DNA of 64,000 nucleotides from Micromonospora luteifusca. Its GTDB lineage: Bacteria; Actinomycetota; Actinomycetes; Mycobacteriales; Micromonosporaceae. The stretch spans positions 2,098,001 to 2,162,000 of the forward strand of contig NZ_JAFBBP010000001.1 of the NCBI RefSeq assembly GCF_016907275.1, given 5' to 3'. Positions 25,271 through 35,445 of this stretch are shown here, piece by piece; the stretch's first letter is position 1, and every line of letters begins with the position of its first letter. Position numbers and translations under genes: made by a program. The notes below the pieces were generated by a model. That model was given only the letters and a program-made list of their open reading frames with translations, was not told the DNA's origin and did no database searches.

Positions 25271-26103
25271 CACTGTTCCAGGTGGGTGGCGAGGTAGCGC
25301 CGGGAAGCGGTGTAAGCCCGGCTGATCCGCCGCCCCACCGCCGCCATGTCCCGGTACGCCCACGGGGTGTCGTCGCGCGGGTTCAACCCTCCGGTCGGCA
25401 GGACGTACACCTCCACCCCCTCGGGCAGCGCCGCCATCTCCCGGAAGAAGCGGTGCCGGCGGGAAATCTCGAAGGCGACCTGCGCGATCTCCCACGGCCG
25501 TCGGGGCGGGGTCAGGTCCCGTTCGATCCGACCTACCTGGAGGACGTAGATCCGGCGGGCGCCGACGGCCACCGCCTCGCCGATCGGGATGGAGTTGACG
25601 ATGCCGCCGTCCACGTAGTGCGCGCCGTCGATCTCCATGGGCGGGAGCAGGCCCGGCACCGAGGCCGACGCCAGCACCGCCGGCACCACCGGGCCGCTGT
25701 CGAACCAGTGCTCGGCGGCCCGCTCGATGTGCGCGGCGCAGCAGCGGAACGGCACCCGCAGCTCGGCGAAGGTGGTGTCCACCCCCAGCTCGGTCTCGAG
25801 CAGGCGGCGCAGCGGCCGAGGTGAGTGCAGATGGGTGCGGGCAGCGAAGCGGCGCAGCTGCCGGGCGACCGAGTCGCCGTACACCTCGCTCGCCTCCGGC
25901 GAGGCCCAGAGCCGGACCAGCCGATCGGTCACCGCCTCCGACGGGTCGGCGGCGACCAGCGCGCCGTTCACCGCGCCGATCGAGGTGCCGATCACCATGT
26001 CGGGTTGGATGCCGGCGCGGAACAGCGCTCGCAACATGCCGACCTCGACCGCGCCGAGCACTCCCCCGCCGCCGAGCACGAACGCCACCGGTCCCCCCGC
26101 CAT
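25270..26103 (-). CDS. Patatin-like phospholipase
   Basis: A 277-residue Ser/Asp-dyad lipid hydrolase. The oxyanion loop is GGGGVLGAVEVG (about 11-22), the nucleophile elbow is GTSIGAVNG, and the catalytic Asp is in VDGGIVNS. The C-terminal part is RYLATHLEQ. It would release fatty acids from phospholipids or neutral lipids, close to the membrane because no signal peptide is present. ATG 26103 with AGGATG upstream is preferred; ATG 26112 is the alternative. It is divergent from the Ser/Thr kinase gene. Confidence 0.88.
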   Translation of the reverse strand: MAGGPVAFVLGGGGVLGAVEVGMLRALFRAGIQPDMVIGTSIGAVNGALVAADPSEAVTDRLVRLWASPEASEVYGDSVARQLRRFAARTHLHSPRPLRRLLETELGVDTTFAELRVPFRCCAAHIERAAEHWFDSGPVVPAVLASASVPGLLPPMEIDGAHYVDGGIVNSIPIGEAVAVGARRIYVLQVGRIERDLTPPRRPWEIAQVAFEISRRHRFFREMAALPEGVEVYVLPTGGLNPRDDTPWAYRDMAAVGRRISRAYTASRRYLATHLEQ

Positions 26104-26268
26104 GCCCCTCATCCTGGCACGGGCCCGCAGCCGTCCGGCCGGCCACCGTCGCCGGGCGGTCGGCGCACGCCAGGCACCGCCCGCCGACAGGCTGCGGCGA
26201 CGGCGTTGACAGCCAGGACACATTCGCGCAACCTGATACCGCTCCCACCCCTGAGGCAGGTGCGATCG

Positions 26269-27705
<1,437 letters not shown>

Positions 27706-27733
27706 CCGCACGGCAGCACCGGGGCGGGCGGGG

Positions 27734-28846
27734 TCAGCGGGCCGACACCCGGGCCGATTCCAGGAGGTCGCGGCGGTTGGCAGCGAAGCGCCGGTAGACC
27801 TCCGCATAGCCGTACGCCATCCGTTCGACCGAGAAGTTCTCCGCGACGTGCGCCACGCAGTCGTCCGGGTCGAGTCGCTCGGCTGCGAGCAACGCCGCGG
27901 GTAGCTCCTCCGGGCCCGCGCAGACCAGCCCGGTCATCCCGGGCCGGACCAACTCCGGCACCGCACCCCGGTTGAGCGCGACCACCGGCGTCCCGGTCGC
28001 CATCGCCTCCAGCATGACCATGCCGAACGGCTCGTCCCACTGAATCGGCATGATCAGACAGCGGGCGTCGACGAGCATCCGCAGCGTCTCCGCGCGGTCG
28101 GCGTTGAGCACGACTGTCACATTCTCGTCGACCAGCGGCACGACGACCTGCTCGTAATAACGGCGCTCGGCCGGCTCGTTGCACTTACCGGCCAGCAGGA
28201 GGGGCAACCCGGCCTCCCGGCACGCCTGGATGGCGACGTCCGGGCCCTTGTCCGGGCTGAACCGCGCCAGCCACAGCACCGGGCCCCGGCCCGGTTCGGT
28301 CTTGCGCGGAAGGCCGCGGATGTCCAGCGCGTTGTGCACCGTCCCGGCCCAGGGCAGGCTGGGGTTCAGCAGGCGCTGGGCGTGTGAGATCGCCACCAGG
28401 GCGACATCCGAGTCGATCTCGCTGAGCACATCGCCGTACTCCCCCACGGGGTTGCCGTGCACGGTCGCGACCGTCGGTACGGCCCGGCGGCCGGCGAGCA
28501 GCGGCCCGATCGTGGTGTGGTCGTGGATCACGTCGAATTCGGCGGCCGTGATCAGCCGATTCACCCGGGCCAAATGGGCCAGCTCGGGCAGCGACTCACC
28601 GAGCCGCTCGTACTGGACCTCGGGGACGGTGGAGACGAAGCCTTCGGCGTCGGTGCCGTGGTGGTTGCCGGCGCCGAACAGGGTCACCACGTGCCCATGC
28701 CTGGTCAACGCGTCCACCAGGGCCGCGACGACCTGCTCAAGGCCGCCGTAGCCGGGCGGCGGCACGGACAACCATGGTGGAACCACCATCGCGATGCGCA
28801 ACGACCGCTCTGGAGGGCGGCCCGCAGGCGGATGGTTCACGGCCAC
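27734..28846 (-). CDS. Glycosyltransferase family 4
   Basis: A 370-residue GT-B retaining transferase. The N-terminal acceptor-side fold starts RIAMVVPPWLSVPPPGYGGLE (glycine-rich loop). The donor domain has LWLARFSPDKGPDVAI and the EX7E-type motif DEPFGMVMLEAMATGTPVVA (Glu in EPFGMVMLE). It uses a nucleotide-activated sugar to build a glycolipid, polysaccharide or small glycoside; the substrate cannot be told. GTG 28846 follows a strong GGGGGAGG SD. Convergent with the kinase gene. Confidence 0.88.
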   Translation of the reverse strand: MAVNHPPAGRPPERSLRIAMVVPPWLSVPPPGYGGLEQVVAALVDALTRHGHVVTLFGAGNHHGTDAEGFVSTVPEVQYERLGESLPELAHLARVNRLITAAEFDVIHDHTTIGPLLAGRRAVPTVATVHGNPVGEYGDVLSEIDSDVALVAISHAQRLLNPSLPWAGTVHNALDIRGLPRKTEPGRGPVLWLARFSPDKGPDVAIQACREAGLPLLLAGKCNEPAERRYYEQVVVPLVDENVTVVLNADRAETLRMLVDARCLIMPIQWDEPFGMVMLEAMATGTPVVALNRGAVPELVRPGMTGLVCAGPEELPAALLAAERLDPDDCVAHVAENFSVERMAYGYAEVYRRFAANRRDLLESARVSAR

Positions 28847-28949
28847 GAGTCCTCCCCCGTTGGTTCCCGGTGCGGCGTCACCGCCGGCACGGGCGTGGTC
28901 GGCGGCGGGTTCCCTGTGACGCCCCGGGTAAACCGGACAAGGCGGACGC

Positions 28950-29621
28950 TCACCCGCCGACGAGGAGCTGGTCGTGCACCACCCGCACCCCCGGCGCGCA
29001 CCAGGCGACCCGCTCGACCTGGTCGCGTTCCCACCAGGACCGGACCACCCCGGCGAGGACCAGCGTGTCGCCGTCCACCTCGACGGTCACCCGCTCGGCA
29101 CCCATCGTGCGTACCAGCGCCCGCTGGACGTCCCGACGCAGCCGATCGGCGACCGGTGGGGCCGACGGTCGTACCTCGATCAGGTTGGTGATCCCCCGGA
29201 GTCCGTCGAGCCGGCGCAACTCCCCCTCGGCAGCGCGGCGCTGCCATCCGAACTCGACCTCGCCGCGCAGCATCAACCAGCCGTTGGCGACGGTCACGTC
29301 CAGCCGTTCGGCGGGGACGAAGCTGTCCCACTCCAGCGCGCGGGACGCGGCGAGGGCGATCTCGGCGTCGGTACGCCCCGGTGTGCCGGGCAGCCGCACC
29401 TCGATCTCGTCGGCCACCGCCCGTACGCCCCGCACCCGCTGTGCACACCGGGTCGCGGCCCACCTGCGAGCGGCACCGTCCACGAATCCGGTCAGGGTGA
29501 CCACGCCCTGGTCGACGGTCACGCCGATCTCATTCGGTCGCAGCCGGGCGTCCCAGGCCAACTCCGCCAGGACGTCGCGTTGGATCCGCTGGTCGTCGCG
29601 GACATCCACCACCTCGGTCAT
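28950..29621 (-). CDS. Triple BON-domain protein
   Basis: A 223-residue soluble protein with three BON-type repeats: IGVTVDQGVVTLTGFVDGAA (about 33-52), LDVTVANGWLMLRGEVEFGW and VTVEVDGDTLVLAGVVRSWW, each with the conserved turn Gly. BON domains bind membranes or other macromolecules and occur in osmotic-stress proteins such as OsmY. No signal peptide is seen, so it is probably cytoplasmic. ATG 29621 (MTEVVDVRDDQ) is chosen over the upstream start because homology begins there. Confidence 0.88.
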   Translation of the reverse strand: MTEVVDVRDDQRIQRDVLAELAWDARLRPNEIGVTVDQGVVTLTGFVDGAARRWAATRCAQRVRGVRAVADEIEVRLPGTPGRTDAEIALAASRALEWDSFVPAERLDVTVANGWLMLRGEVEFGWQRRAAEGELRRLDGLRGITNLIEVRPSAPPVADRLRRDVQRALVRTMGAERVTVEVDGDTLVLAGVVRSWWERDQVERVAWCAPGVRVVHDQLLVGG

Positions 29622-29685
29622 GGCCCCCACCCCCGGTTCGATTGCCGAGACTCGCCCACCGAACCTGCCGGTCACACGGGTGACG

Positions 29686-29712
29686 GCGGTTCACCCGATC
29701 CGGGTGAACCGC
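29686..29712. terminator. 12-bp perfect stem-loop
   Basis: GCGGTTCACCCG (29686-29697) pairs with 29701-29712 over an ATC loop. It lies after the htrA-like gene and before the BON gene, both on the minus strand, so it probably ends the htrA transcript. Confidence 0.7.
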
Positions 29713-29803
29713 CGTCCGGGCGGAAAAGAGCGGCGGGTGACGGAGCCGACCCCCTCGGCCCCGCCACCCGCCGCCGGAGGGAGGAGGCAGGTTCAGATAT
29801 CGG

Positions 29804-31486
29804 TTAGGACGTCTCGGCGAGCGTCACGGTTGCCGACTTCTCGACACCGTTCCGCTTGAACTGCACCTCGACCCGGTCGCCGACCTTGCCGGCCTGCACC
29901 GCGCCGACCAGGTCATCCGAATCGTTGACCAGCTTGTCGCCGAATCGGGTGACGACGTCGCCACGCTGGAGGCCGGCCTTCTCGGCCGGGCTGCCCTGGG
30001 TGACCGACGCGACGAGTGCCCCACCGCCCTCGGCCTGGTTGACGCCCACCCCGAGCGACGGGTGGCTGACCTTCTCGCCGCGCTGAAGCTTGCCCGCGAC
30101 GTCCTTGGCCTTGTTGCTGGGGATGGCGAACCCGACGCCGATGTTGCCGGTGCTCTGCCCGGAGGTCGCGATGGCGGTGTTGACGCCGATCACCTCACCC
30201 CGGGTGTTGACCAGCGCGCCGCCGGAGTTGCCCGGGTTGATCGGTGCGTCGGTCTGGAGCAGACCGGAGATCGAGCTGACGGGCTGGCTCTGCTGGGTCG
30301 GGTCCTGCTGCTGCCCCTCGCCGGCCCGGATGGTGCGGTCCCGGGCGCTGAGGATGCCCGAGGTCACCGAGCCCTGCAGGCCGAGCGGGCTGCCCAGGGC
30401 GAGCACCTGGTCGCCGACCTGCATGGCGTCGCTGTCGCCGAACTTGGCCGGCTTGAGGTCGGTGACCCCGTTGGCCTTGACCACGGCCAGGTCGGTCTTC
30501 GGGTCGGTGCCGATGATCTTCGCCTGCGCGGTCTTGCCGTCGGCGAAGACCACCTGGACGGTGTCACCGCTGGCGGAGGCGACCACGTGGTTGTTGGTGA
30601 GCACGTAGCCGTCGGCGGTGAGCACCACCCCGGAACCCTCGCCGCTGTCGGTGGCGATGGAGACGACGCTGTCCTGCACGGACGCGGCGATCTTCGGCAG
30701 GTCGGCGCTGTTGAGCACCGGTGCCGCGGAGTACGTGCGGGTGACGCCGCCGCTGTCGCCGTCCAGGGCGAGGGCGAGTGCCCCACCGGCCACGCCGGAG
30801 CCGAGCATCAGGGCGAACACCGCGACGCCGGCACCGGCGAACTTGGCGATCCGGCCCGGCCGGGGGCCGCTGCCGGGCGGCGCGACCTGCGGGCCCCACG
30901 GCGGGACCGGCTGACCCGGGTGCTGCGGCTGACCGGGGTGCTGGGCGTGCTGCCCTGGGTGCTGGGCGTGCTGACCCGGGTGCTGGGCGTGCTGCTGGTG
31001 CGGCGGGTACGCCATGCCCGGCTGCCCCCCGCCGGCCCAGCCGGACTGCTGGCTCGCGTACCAGGGTGCACCGGGGTACTGGCCGGCCGTCGGCTGCGGG
31101 TAGCCGGGCTGGCCAGGTGCCGAGTGCCCGGAGACCGGGTACGGCGGCGCGGACGGGGTGCTGGTCGGCGCCTCGTATCCGGTCGGCTGCGCGGGCGCAG
31201 ACGGCTCGTACCCGGTTGGCTGCGCGACGGTCGGCGGCTCGTACCCCGTTGGCTGGCCCGGGTGTGCGGCCGTCGCGTCGGTCGCGGCGGGCGTGACGAC
31301 GGTGGCCTCGGTGTCACCGGCGGTCGAAGCGACCGGGGAGTCACCGGCGGTCGAGACGACCGCGACGGGAGTGGTCGGGGAGTCGGACTGCGCGCGCTCG
31401 TCGCGCGGCAGCTCGGCGGTGGGATGCGACGGCTCGGCGTCGGTGGGGGCCGGCCGGCGCTGCGGGTCGGACTCGAACTCGGTCAT
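29804..31486 (-). CDS. HtrA/DegP-like membrane serine protease with PDZ domain
   Basis: A 560-residue protein. Cytoplasmic residues 1-210 are Pro/Gln-rich with two repeat sets: PTGYE every 11 residues (79-105) and HAQHPGQ three times (166-186). One TM (about 213-241) anchors it, and the protease domain has the triad His300 (LTNNHVVAS), Asp332 (TDLAVVK) and Ser421 (NPGNSGGAL). One C-terminal PDZ (about 465-555) recognises misfolded proteins. The orientation is cytoplasm-in, protease outside. ATG 31486 has SD GAGAAGG. It follows a histidine kinase and response regulator on the same strand, as pepD does after mprAB in mycobacteria. Confidence 0.93.
   Translation of the reverse strand: MTEFESDPQRRPAPTDAEPSHPTAELPRDERAQSDSPTTPVAVVSTAGDSPVASTAGDTEATVVTPAATDATAAHPGQPTGYEPPTVAQPTGYEPSAPAQPTGYEAPTSTPSAPPYPVSGHSAPGQPGYPQPTAGQYPGAPWYASQQSGWAGGGQPGMAYPPHQQHAQHPGQHAQHPGQHAQHPGQPQHPGQPVPPWGPQVAPPGSGPRPGRIAKFAGAGVAVFALMLGSGVAGGALALALDGDSGGVTRTYSAAPVLNSADLPKIAASVQDSVVSIATDSGEGSGVVLTADGYVLTNNHVVASASGDTVQVVFADGKTAQAKIIGTDPKTDLAVVKANGVTDLKPAKFGDSDAMQVGDQVLALGSPLGLQGSVTSGILSARDRTIRAGEGQQQDPTQQSQPVSSISGLLQTDAPINPGNSGGALVNTRGEVIGVNTAIATSGQSTGNIGVGFAIPSNKAKDVAGKLQRGEKVSHPSLGVGVNQAEGGGALVASVTQGSPAEKAGLQRGDVVTRFGDKLVNDSDDLVGAVQAGKVGDRVEVQFKRNGVEKSATVTLAETS
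30929..30991 (-). repeat. Three 21-bp tandem repeats inside the htrA-like gene
   Basis: They encode HAQHPGQ three times (residues 166-186). They are a likely slippage site whose copy number may vary between strains. Confidence 0.8.
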
Positions 31487-31548
31487 GCCACTACCTTCTC
31501 CCTGGGCACTGCAATCAAGCTGGAACCGTCCTGGAAGTTGGCTGAAAG

Positions 31549-33105
31549 TCACTCGCCCGCTTCCTCGCCCTGTGGCAGCAGCGGCAGCCGGACCCGGAAG
31601 GTGGCTCCACCGCCGGGTGTCTCGGCCACCTCGACCGAGCCGTGGTGCGCGGCGACAAGCGCCGCCACGATGGCCAGGCCGAGGCCGGTGCCGGTGTTGC
31701 CGTCGGCCCGCCGCGTACGCGCCGCGTCGGCCCGGTAGAACCGCTCGAAGACCCGCTCCGCCTGCTCCGCCGAGAGACCGGGGCCGGTGTCGGCCACCTC
31801 CACGACGGCGAGGTCCCCCGCTTCGGCACGCAACCGCACGCGGATCTCGGCGTCCGGCGGGGTGTGGGTCAGCGCGTTGGTGACCAGGTTGCCGATCACC
31901 TGACGCAGTCGTGCGTCGTCGGCGGAGACGACGAGCGGACCCGATCCGGGCTCGATCTCCAACTCGATCCGACGATCCGGGGCCATCACCCGGGCGGCCT
32001 GCACCGCGTCGGAGGCGAGCACCGGCAACTCCACCGGGGTCAGCGAGAGCGGCCGTTCCCGGTCCAGCCGGGCGAGCAGCAGCAGGTCCTCCACCAGCAG
32101 CCCCATCCGGGACGCCTCGTCCTCGATGCGGCGCAGCAGACCCGCGGTCTGCTCCGGCTCCCGGGCTGCGCCCTGCCGGTACAGCTCGGCGAAGCCGCGA
32201 ATGGTGGTCAGCGGGGTCCGCAGCTCGTGCGAGGCGTCCGCGACGAACTGCCGCATCCGCTCTTCCGAGCGAATGGCCCGCGACTCGGACGCCTGGGCGG
32301 CGACGGCCGCATCCCGTGCGGCGCTCTCCGCCCAGCGCGCCGCGGTCTCCGAGGCGGCTCTGGCGGTGAATGCCGCCTCGATCTGCGTGAGCATCGCGTT
32401 CAGCGCACGGGACAGCCGGCCCAGTTCCGAGGTCGGATGCTCCTGCCCCTGCTCCGGGTCGGGCACCCGCTGGGTCAGGTCACCACCGGCGATGGCGGCG
32501 GCGGTGCGTTCGATCTCCACCAGGGGTTTGAGGCTGGTCCGGACGATCGCCGCGCCGACCGAGGCCAACATGATCAGCACTGCGCCGCCGACCAGGAGGT
32601 CTATCCAGACGAGCTGCTTCACCGCCCGGTCCACGTCGGTCAGCGGCTGACCCACTGCCAGCACCGAGCCGTCCGGCTGGGCCGCGTAGTAGAGCCGCCA
32701 CCGGGTGAGGCCGTCCTGCGAAATTACCGTCCGCGGCTCCCCCTCCAGATCCTCGAAGCCGTCGCGGCTCGTCGCGAAGGTGGGCAGCTGCTCGGGATCG
32801 AGACTGACTTTGTCGTAGACCGGCTTGTAGACCTGCTGCTCGTCGGCCAGGCGCAGGACATAGTCACTGGGCAGCATCGCGTTGACCTCACCGCTGCGCA
32901 GCTTCGGGAGCAGCTGGCCGAGACCCTGGGCGGTCGACCTGATCTGCCCGTCGACCTGGCCCTCCAGGTAGTTGCGGAGGAGGTAGGCGGTCAATGAGCT
33001 GATCACCAGTAGCGCGACGGCGACCAGCGCCAGCACCGAGGTGACCAGCTTGACCCGCAGCGGGATGCCCCGCACCCGCCCCTTCGCCTGCTGGACCGCC
33101 TTCAC
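31549..33105 (-). CDS. Sensor histidine kinase
   Basis: A 518-residue two-component kinase. TM1 is about 18-42, an extracytoplasmic sensor region about 43-165, and TM2 about 166-188. HAMP is at about 190-245, then an Ala-rich coiled helix, HisKA with His293 (ASHELRTPLTTIRGF), and HATPase with N box (VTNALTHTPPDA), G1 DTGPGLS and G2 GTGLGLAIV. GTG 33105 overlaps the response regulator stop (GTGA), so the pair is coupled. The 62-base gap to the htrA-like gene makes a three-gene operon likely. Confidence 0.93.
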   Translation of the reverse strand: MKAVQQAKGRVRGIPLRVKLVTSVLALVAVALLVISSLTAYLLRNYLEGQVDGQIRSTAQGLGQLLPKLRSGEVNAMLPSDYVLRLADEQQVYKPVYDKVSLDPEQLPTFATSRDGFEDLEGEPRTVISQDGLTRWRLYYAAQPDGSVLAVGQPLTDVDRAVKQLVWIDLLVGGAVLIMLASVGAAIVRTSLKPLVEIERTAAAIAGGDLTQRVPDPEQGQEHPTSELGRLSRALNAMLTQIEAAFTARAASETAARWAESAARDAAVAAQASESRAIRSEERMRQFVADASHELRTPLTTIRGFAELYRQGAAREPEQTAGLLRRIEDEASRMGLLVEDLLLLARLDRERPLSLTPVELPVLASDAVQAARVMAPDRRIELEIEPGSGPLVVSADDARLRQVIGNLVTNALTHTPPDAEIRVRLRAEAGDLAVVEVADTGPGLSAEQAERVFERFYRADAARTRRADGNTGTGLGLAIVAALVAAHHGSVEVAETPGGGATFRVRLPLLPQGEEAGE

Positions 33106-33803
33106 GCCGCCGGCTTGCGCAGCACGTACCCGACGCCACGAAGCGTGTGGATCAGTCGGGGCTGGGTGGTGTCGACCTTGCGCCGCAGGTAGGAGATGTA
33201 GGACTCGACGATGTTGTCGTCACCGCGGAAGTCGTAGTTCCAGACGTGGTCGAGGATCTGCGCCTTGGACAGCACCCGGTTGGCGTTGAGCATCAGGTAG
33301 CGCAGCAGCTTGAACTCGGTCGGCGAGAGCTGCACGCGCTGGCCGGCCCGGTGCACCTCGTGGGTCTCCTCGTCCAACTCCAGATCGGCGAAGGTGAGCC
33401 GGGACGGGGTCTGCTCGCCGGTCGTGGTGCGGCGCAGCACGGCGCGGATCCGGGCGGTCAACTCCTCCAGGCTGAACGGCTTGGTGACGTAGTCGTCACC
33501 GCCCAGGGTCAGCCCACGGATCTTGTCATCGGTGGCGTCCCGAGCGGTCAGGAAGACCACCGGGGTACGGGTGCCGCCCTCGCGCAGCATCCGGATGACC
33601 TCGAAGCCGTCCAGGTCCGGCAGCATCACGTCGAGCACCACCAGGTCGGGCCGGTGGTCCTTGGCGGCGTTGAGCGCCGCGCTCCCACTGGTCGCGGTGG
33701 CCACGTCGAAGCCCGCGAACCGCAGGCTCGCGGAGAGCAGTTCGAGGATGTTGGGGTCGTCCTCGACGACGAGCAGTCGCGCCTCGGTCTGGGTAGCGGG
33801 CAT
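33102..33803 (-). CDS. OmpR/PhoP-type response regulator
   Basis: A 233-residue regulator with receiver domain (phospho-acceptor Asp58 in VVLDVMLPD, acidic pocket VVEDDPN, Thr in FLTARD, Lys in VTKPFSLEEL) and a winged-helix DNA-binding domain. The last 100 residues (LTFADLELDEETHEV; RVLSKAQILDHVWNYDF; VESYISYLRRKVDT) read very like M. tuberculosis PhoP. The operon order with an HtrA protease is more like MprA. Start ATG 33803. Confidence 0.93.
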   Translation of the reverse strand: MPATQTEARLLVVEDDPNILELLSASLRFAGFDVATATSGSAALNAAKDHRPDLVVLDVMLPDLDGFEVIRMLREGGTRTPVVFLTARDATDDKIRGLTLGGDDYVTKPFSLEELTARIRAVLRRTTTGEQTPSRLTFADLELDEETHEVHRAGQRVQLSPTEFKLLRYLMLNANRVLSKAQILDHVWNYDFRGDDNIVESYISYLRRKVDTTQPRLIHTLRGVGYVLRKPAA

Positions 33804-33900
33804 GGGCCCATCATCGGTGACGTCACTGCGGCGGCGCTGGACGGTTGCTGCAAAAAAGCTGTGAGTCGGCGGCCGCGCCCCGGGTCGGCGACGGCGTCGG

Positions 33901-34512
33901 TCAGCGCAGCAGGCGGCGCAGCCCGTCCAGCGCGCCGTCGAGCAGCCGGATCGCGGTGCGCAACTGGGTGTCGCTGAACTGCCGGGCGCGCACCAGCCGA
34001 CCCACCTCGGTGGTGAACGCGGCCAGCCGCTTGTCGAACTCGTCGAGCAGTACGTCGTGCGGCCCGCCGGCCGGCGTCGGCCGAGGCGGCGGCGCCTGAG
34101 TCTCCCACCGGGTACGTCGGGTCTGCCGGGTGGCTTCGCTCAGCTCCCGCTTGAGGTCGCGAACCGAGCCGCGTACCTCGCTGCGGATCTCGCCGGCCAG
34201 GGTGGAGAGGTCGGCCACCGAGGCCGCGATGTCCGCCTCCAGCGCGGTCAACTCGCCGGCCCGTTGGCGCAGCTCGGCACGGCCGGCGTCGGTGATGTCG
34301 TAGGTCTTGCGACCGCCGGCGGCGGTGTGGCTGACCAGACCCTCGGCCTCCAACCGTTGCAGCCGGGGGTAGATGGTGCCGGCGCTGGGCGCGTAGAGCC
34401 CGAGGAACCGGTCCTCCAGCAGGCGGATCAGCTCGTAGCCGTGCTTCGGGCCGTCGTCGAGCAGCTTGAGCAGGTAGAGCCGGAGCCGCCCGTGGCTGAA
34501 CACGGCGGTCAC
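33901..34512 (-). CDS. PadR family transcriptional regulator
   Basis: A 203-residue PadR winged-helix protein: RLYLLKLLDDGPKHGYELIRLL (about 10-31) and SAGTIYPRLQRLEAEGLV, the recognition region, then DITDAGRAELRQRAGEL. A long C-terminal helical region suits dimerisation. Start GTG 34512 overlaps the DUF4097 stop (GTGA), so the regulator is made after its partner gene. The palindrome at 35387-35400 upstream is the likely autoregulatory operator. Confidence 0.92.
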   Translation of the reverse strand: MTAVFSHGRLRLYLLKLLDDGPKHGYELIRLLEDRFLGLYAPSAGTIYPRLQRLEAEGLVSHTAAGGRKTYDITDAGRAELRQRAGELTALEADIAASVADLSTLAGEIRSEVRGSVRDLKRELSEATRQTRRTRWETQAPPPRPTPAGGPHDVLLDEFDKRLAAFTTEVGRLVRARQFSDTQLRTAIRLLDGALDGLRRLLR

Positions 34513-35333
34513 GGCAGCTCCTCCCCCTCGTCGTCGACCGCTCGGGCGAGCAGGGCGATGCTCCCCGAGGTCGCGGAAGCCCAGAGCTTACCTTCGCCGG
34601 CACCGAGCACTCCCGCGCTGCTGGGCAGGGGGAACGTCGAGGTGCGGATCTGCGGGAAGCCACTGGTGATCCGGCCCGAGGCGGTGTGCAGTTGGACGGC
34701 GAGGTCGCTGTCCGCACGGACCCGGACGGTGATGCTGCCCGAGATGGTGCTCAGCCGGATCTCGCTGCGCCGAGGACCGTCCAGATCACAGGTGATCGCG
34801 CCCGAGACGGTCTGCGCCCGCACCCGCTCGGCGGCGCTGTCGGCGATGATCACCTCCCCGGAGACTGTCTCCAGAGTGAGTTCGCCGCGTACACCGAGCG
34901 CTTCGACCGGGCCGGAGGTGATCTTCGCGGAGGTGTTGCCGCGCAGGCCCATCAGGGTGATCTGACCGGCGGTGACGTGGACCGTCGTCTGCCGGCGCAA
35001 CCCGGAGGCGACCACCGAGCCGGCGACCAGGCCCAGGTCGGCGAGGACATCGGCGGGCACGGCGACGGAGACGTCCACCCGCGGATAGCGGTGGATCATC
35101 CGGAACCAGCGCAGGACGTCCGACCAGCCCCGGCCGCGTTCCTGGCGGATGCTGAGCCGGCCGTCGGAGTGCTCGATCAGGACCGGCCGGCGACCGACCT
35201 GGGTGACGTCGACCCGGGTCGGGCCATCGGTCGCGACCACGTTGAGCCGTCCGCTGACCAGGCGGACGTCCAGCCGGGTGACCGGGCCGTCCATGGTGAG
35301 CCGCTGCGGGCTCTCGACCGTCCATCCGGTCAT
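34509..35333 (-). CDS. DUF4097 beta-helix-like protein
   Basis: A 274-residue protein of the DUF4097/DUF4098 family. It has repeated beta-strand rungs ending in SG or GS: VSGRLNVVATDGPTRVDV, TSGPVEALGVRGELTLETVSG, TVSGAITCDLDGP, TISGSITVRVRADS, TASGRITSGFP. No signal peptide or TM is present, so it is cytoplasmic or membrane-peripheral. PadR-DUF4097 pairs are common in actinobacteria, and their function is unknown. ATG 35333 has SD GAGGAGGAC, most of which is paired in a 16-bp hairpin of the leader. Confidence 0.85.
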   Translation of the reverse strand: MTGWTVESPQRLTMDGPVTRLDVRLVSGRLNVVATDGPTRVDVTQVGRRPVLIEHSDGRLSIRQERGRGWSDVLRWFRMIHRYPRVDVSVAVPADVLADLGLVAGSVVASGLRRQTTVHVTAGQITLMGLRGNTSAKITSGPVEALGVRGELTLETVSGEVIIADSAAERVRAQTVSGAITCDLDGPRRSEIRLSTISGSITVRVRADSDLAVQLHTASGRITSGFPQIRTSTFPLPSSAGVLGAGEGKLWASATSGSIALLARAVDDEGEELP

Positions 35334-35340
35334 GGCTGTC

Positions 35341-35381
35341 CTCCTCTCGACGACGCGCCGAAGCGCGTCTGACGAGAGGAG
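35341..35381 (-). promoter_or_regulatory. 5'-leader hairpin covering the DUF4097 Shine-Dalgarno
   Basis: On the minus-strand transcript CTCCTCTCG (35381-35373) pairs with CGAGAGGAG (35349-35341). Inside, GACGCGC (35369-35363) pairs with GCGCGTC (35358-35352) around a 4-base loop. The outer 3' arm contains the AGGAG of the SD. This could be a translational switch or thermometer; it is inferred from sequence only. Confidence 0.6.
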
Positions 35382-35386
35382 AGTAA

Positions 35387-35400
35387 CGCGATACATCGCG
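35387..35400. promoter_or_regulatory. PadR operator candidate
   Basis: CGCGAT-AC-ATCGCG is a near-perfect palindrome, and CGCGATAC then recurs at 35397-35404. On the minus strand TAGTAT (35406-35401) could be the -10 box, so binding here would block initiation of the DUF4097-PadR operon. Confidence 0.65.
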
Positions 35401-35445
35401 ATACTACAAGAGCGGTCGGCCGCCCCTCCCCGATCGTCGGGCCGG

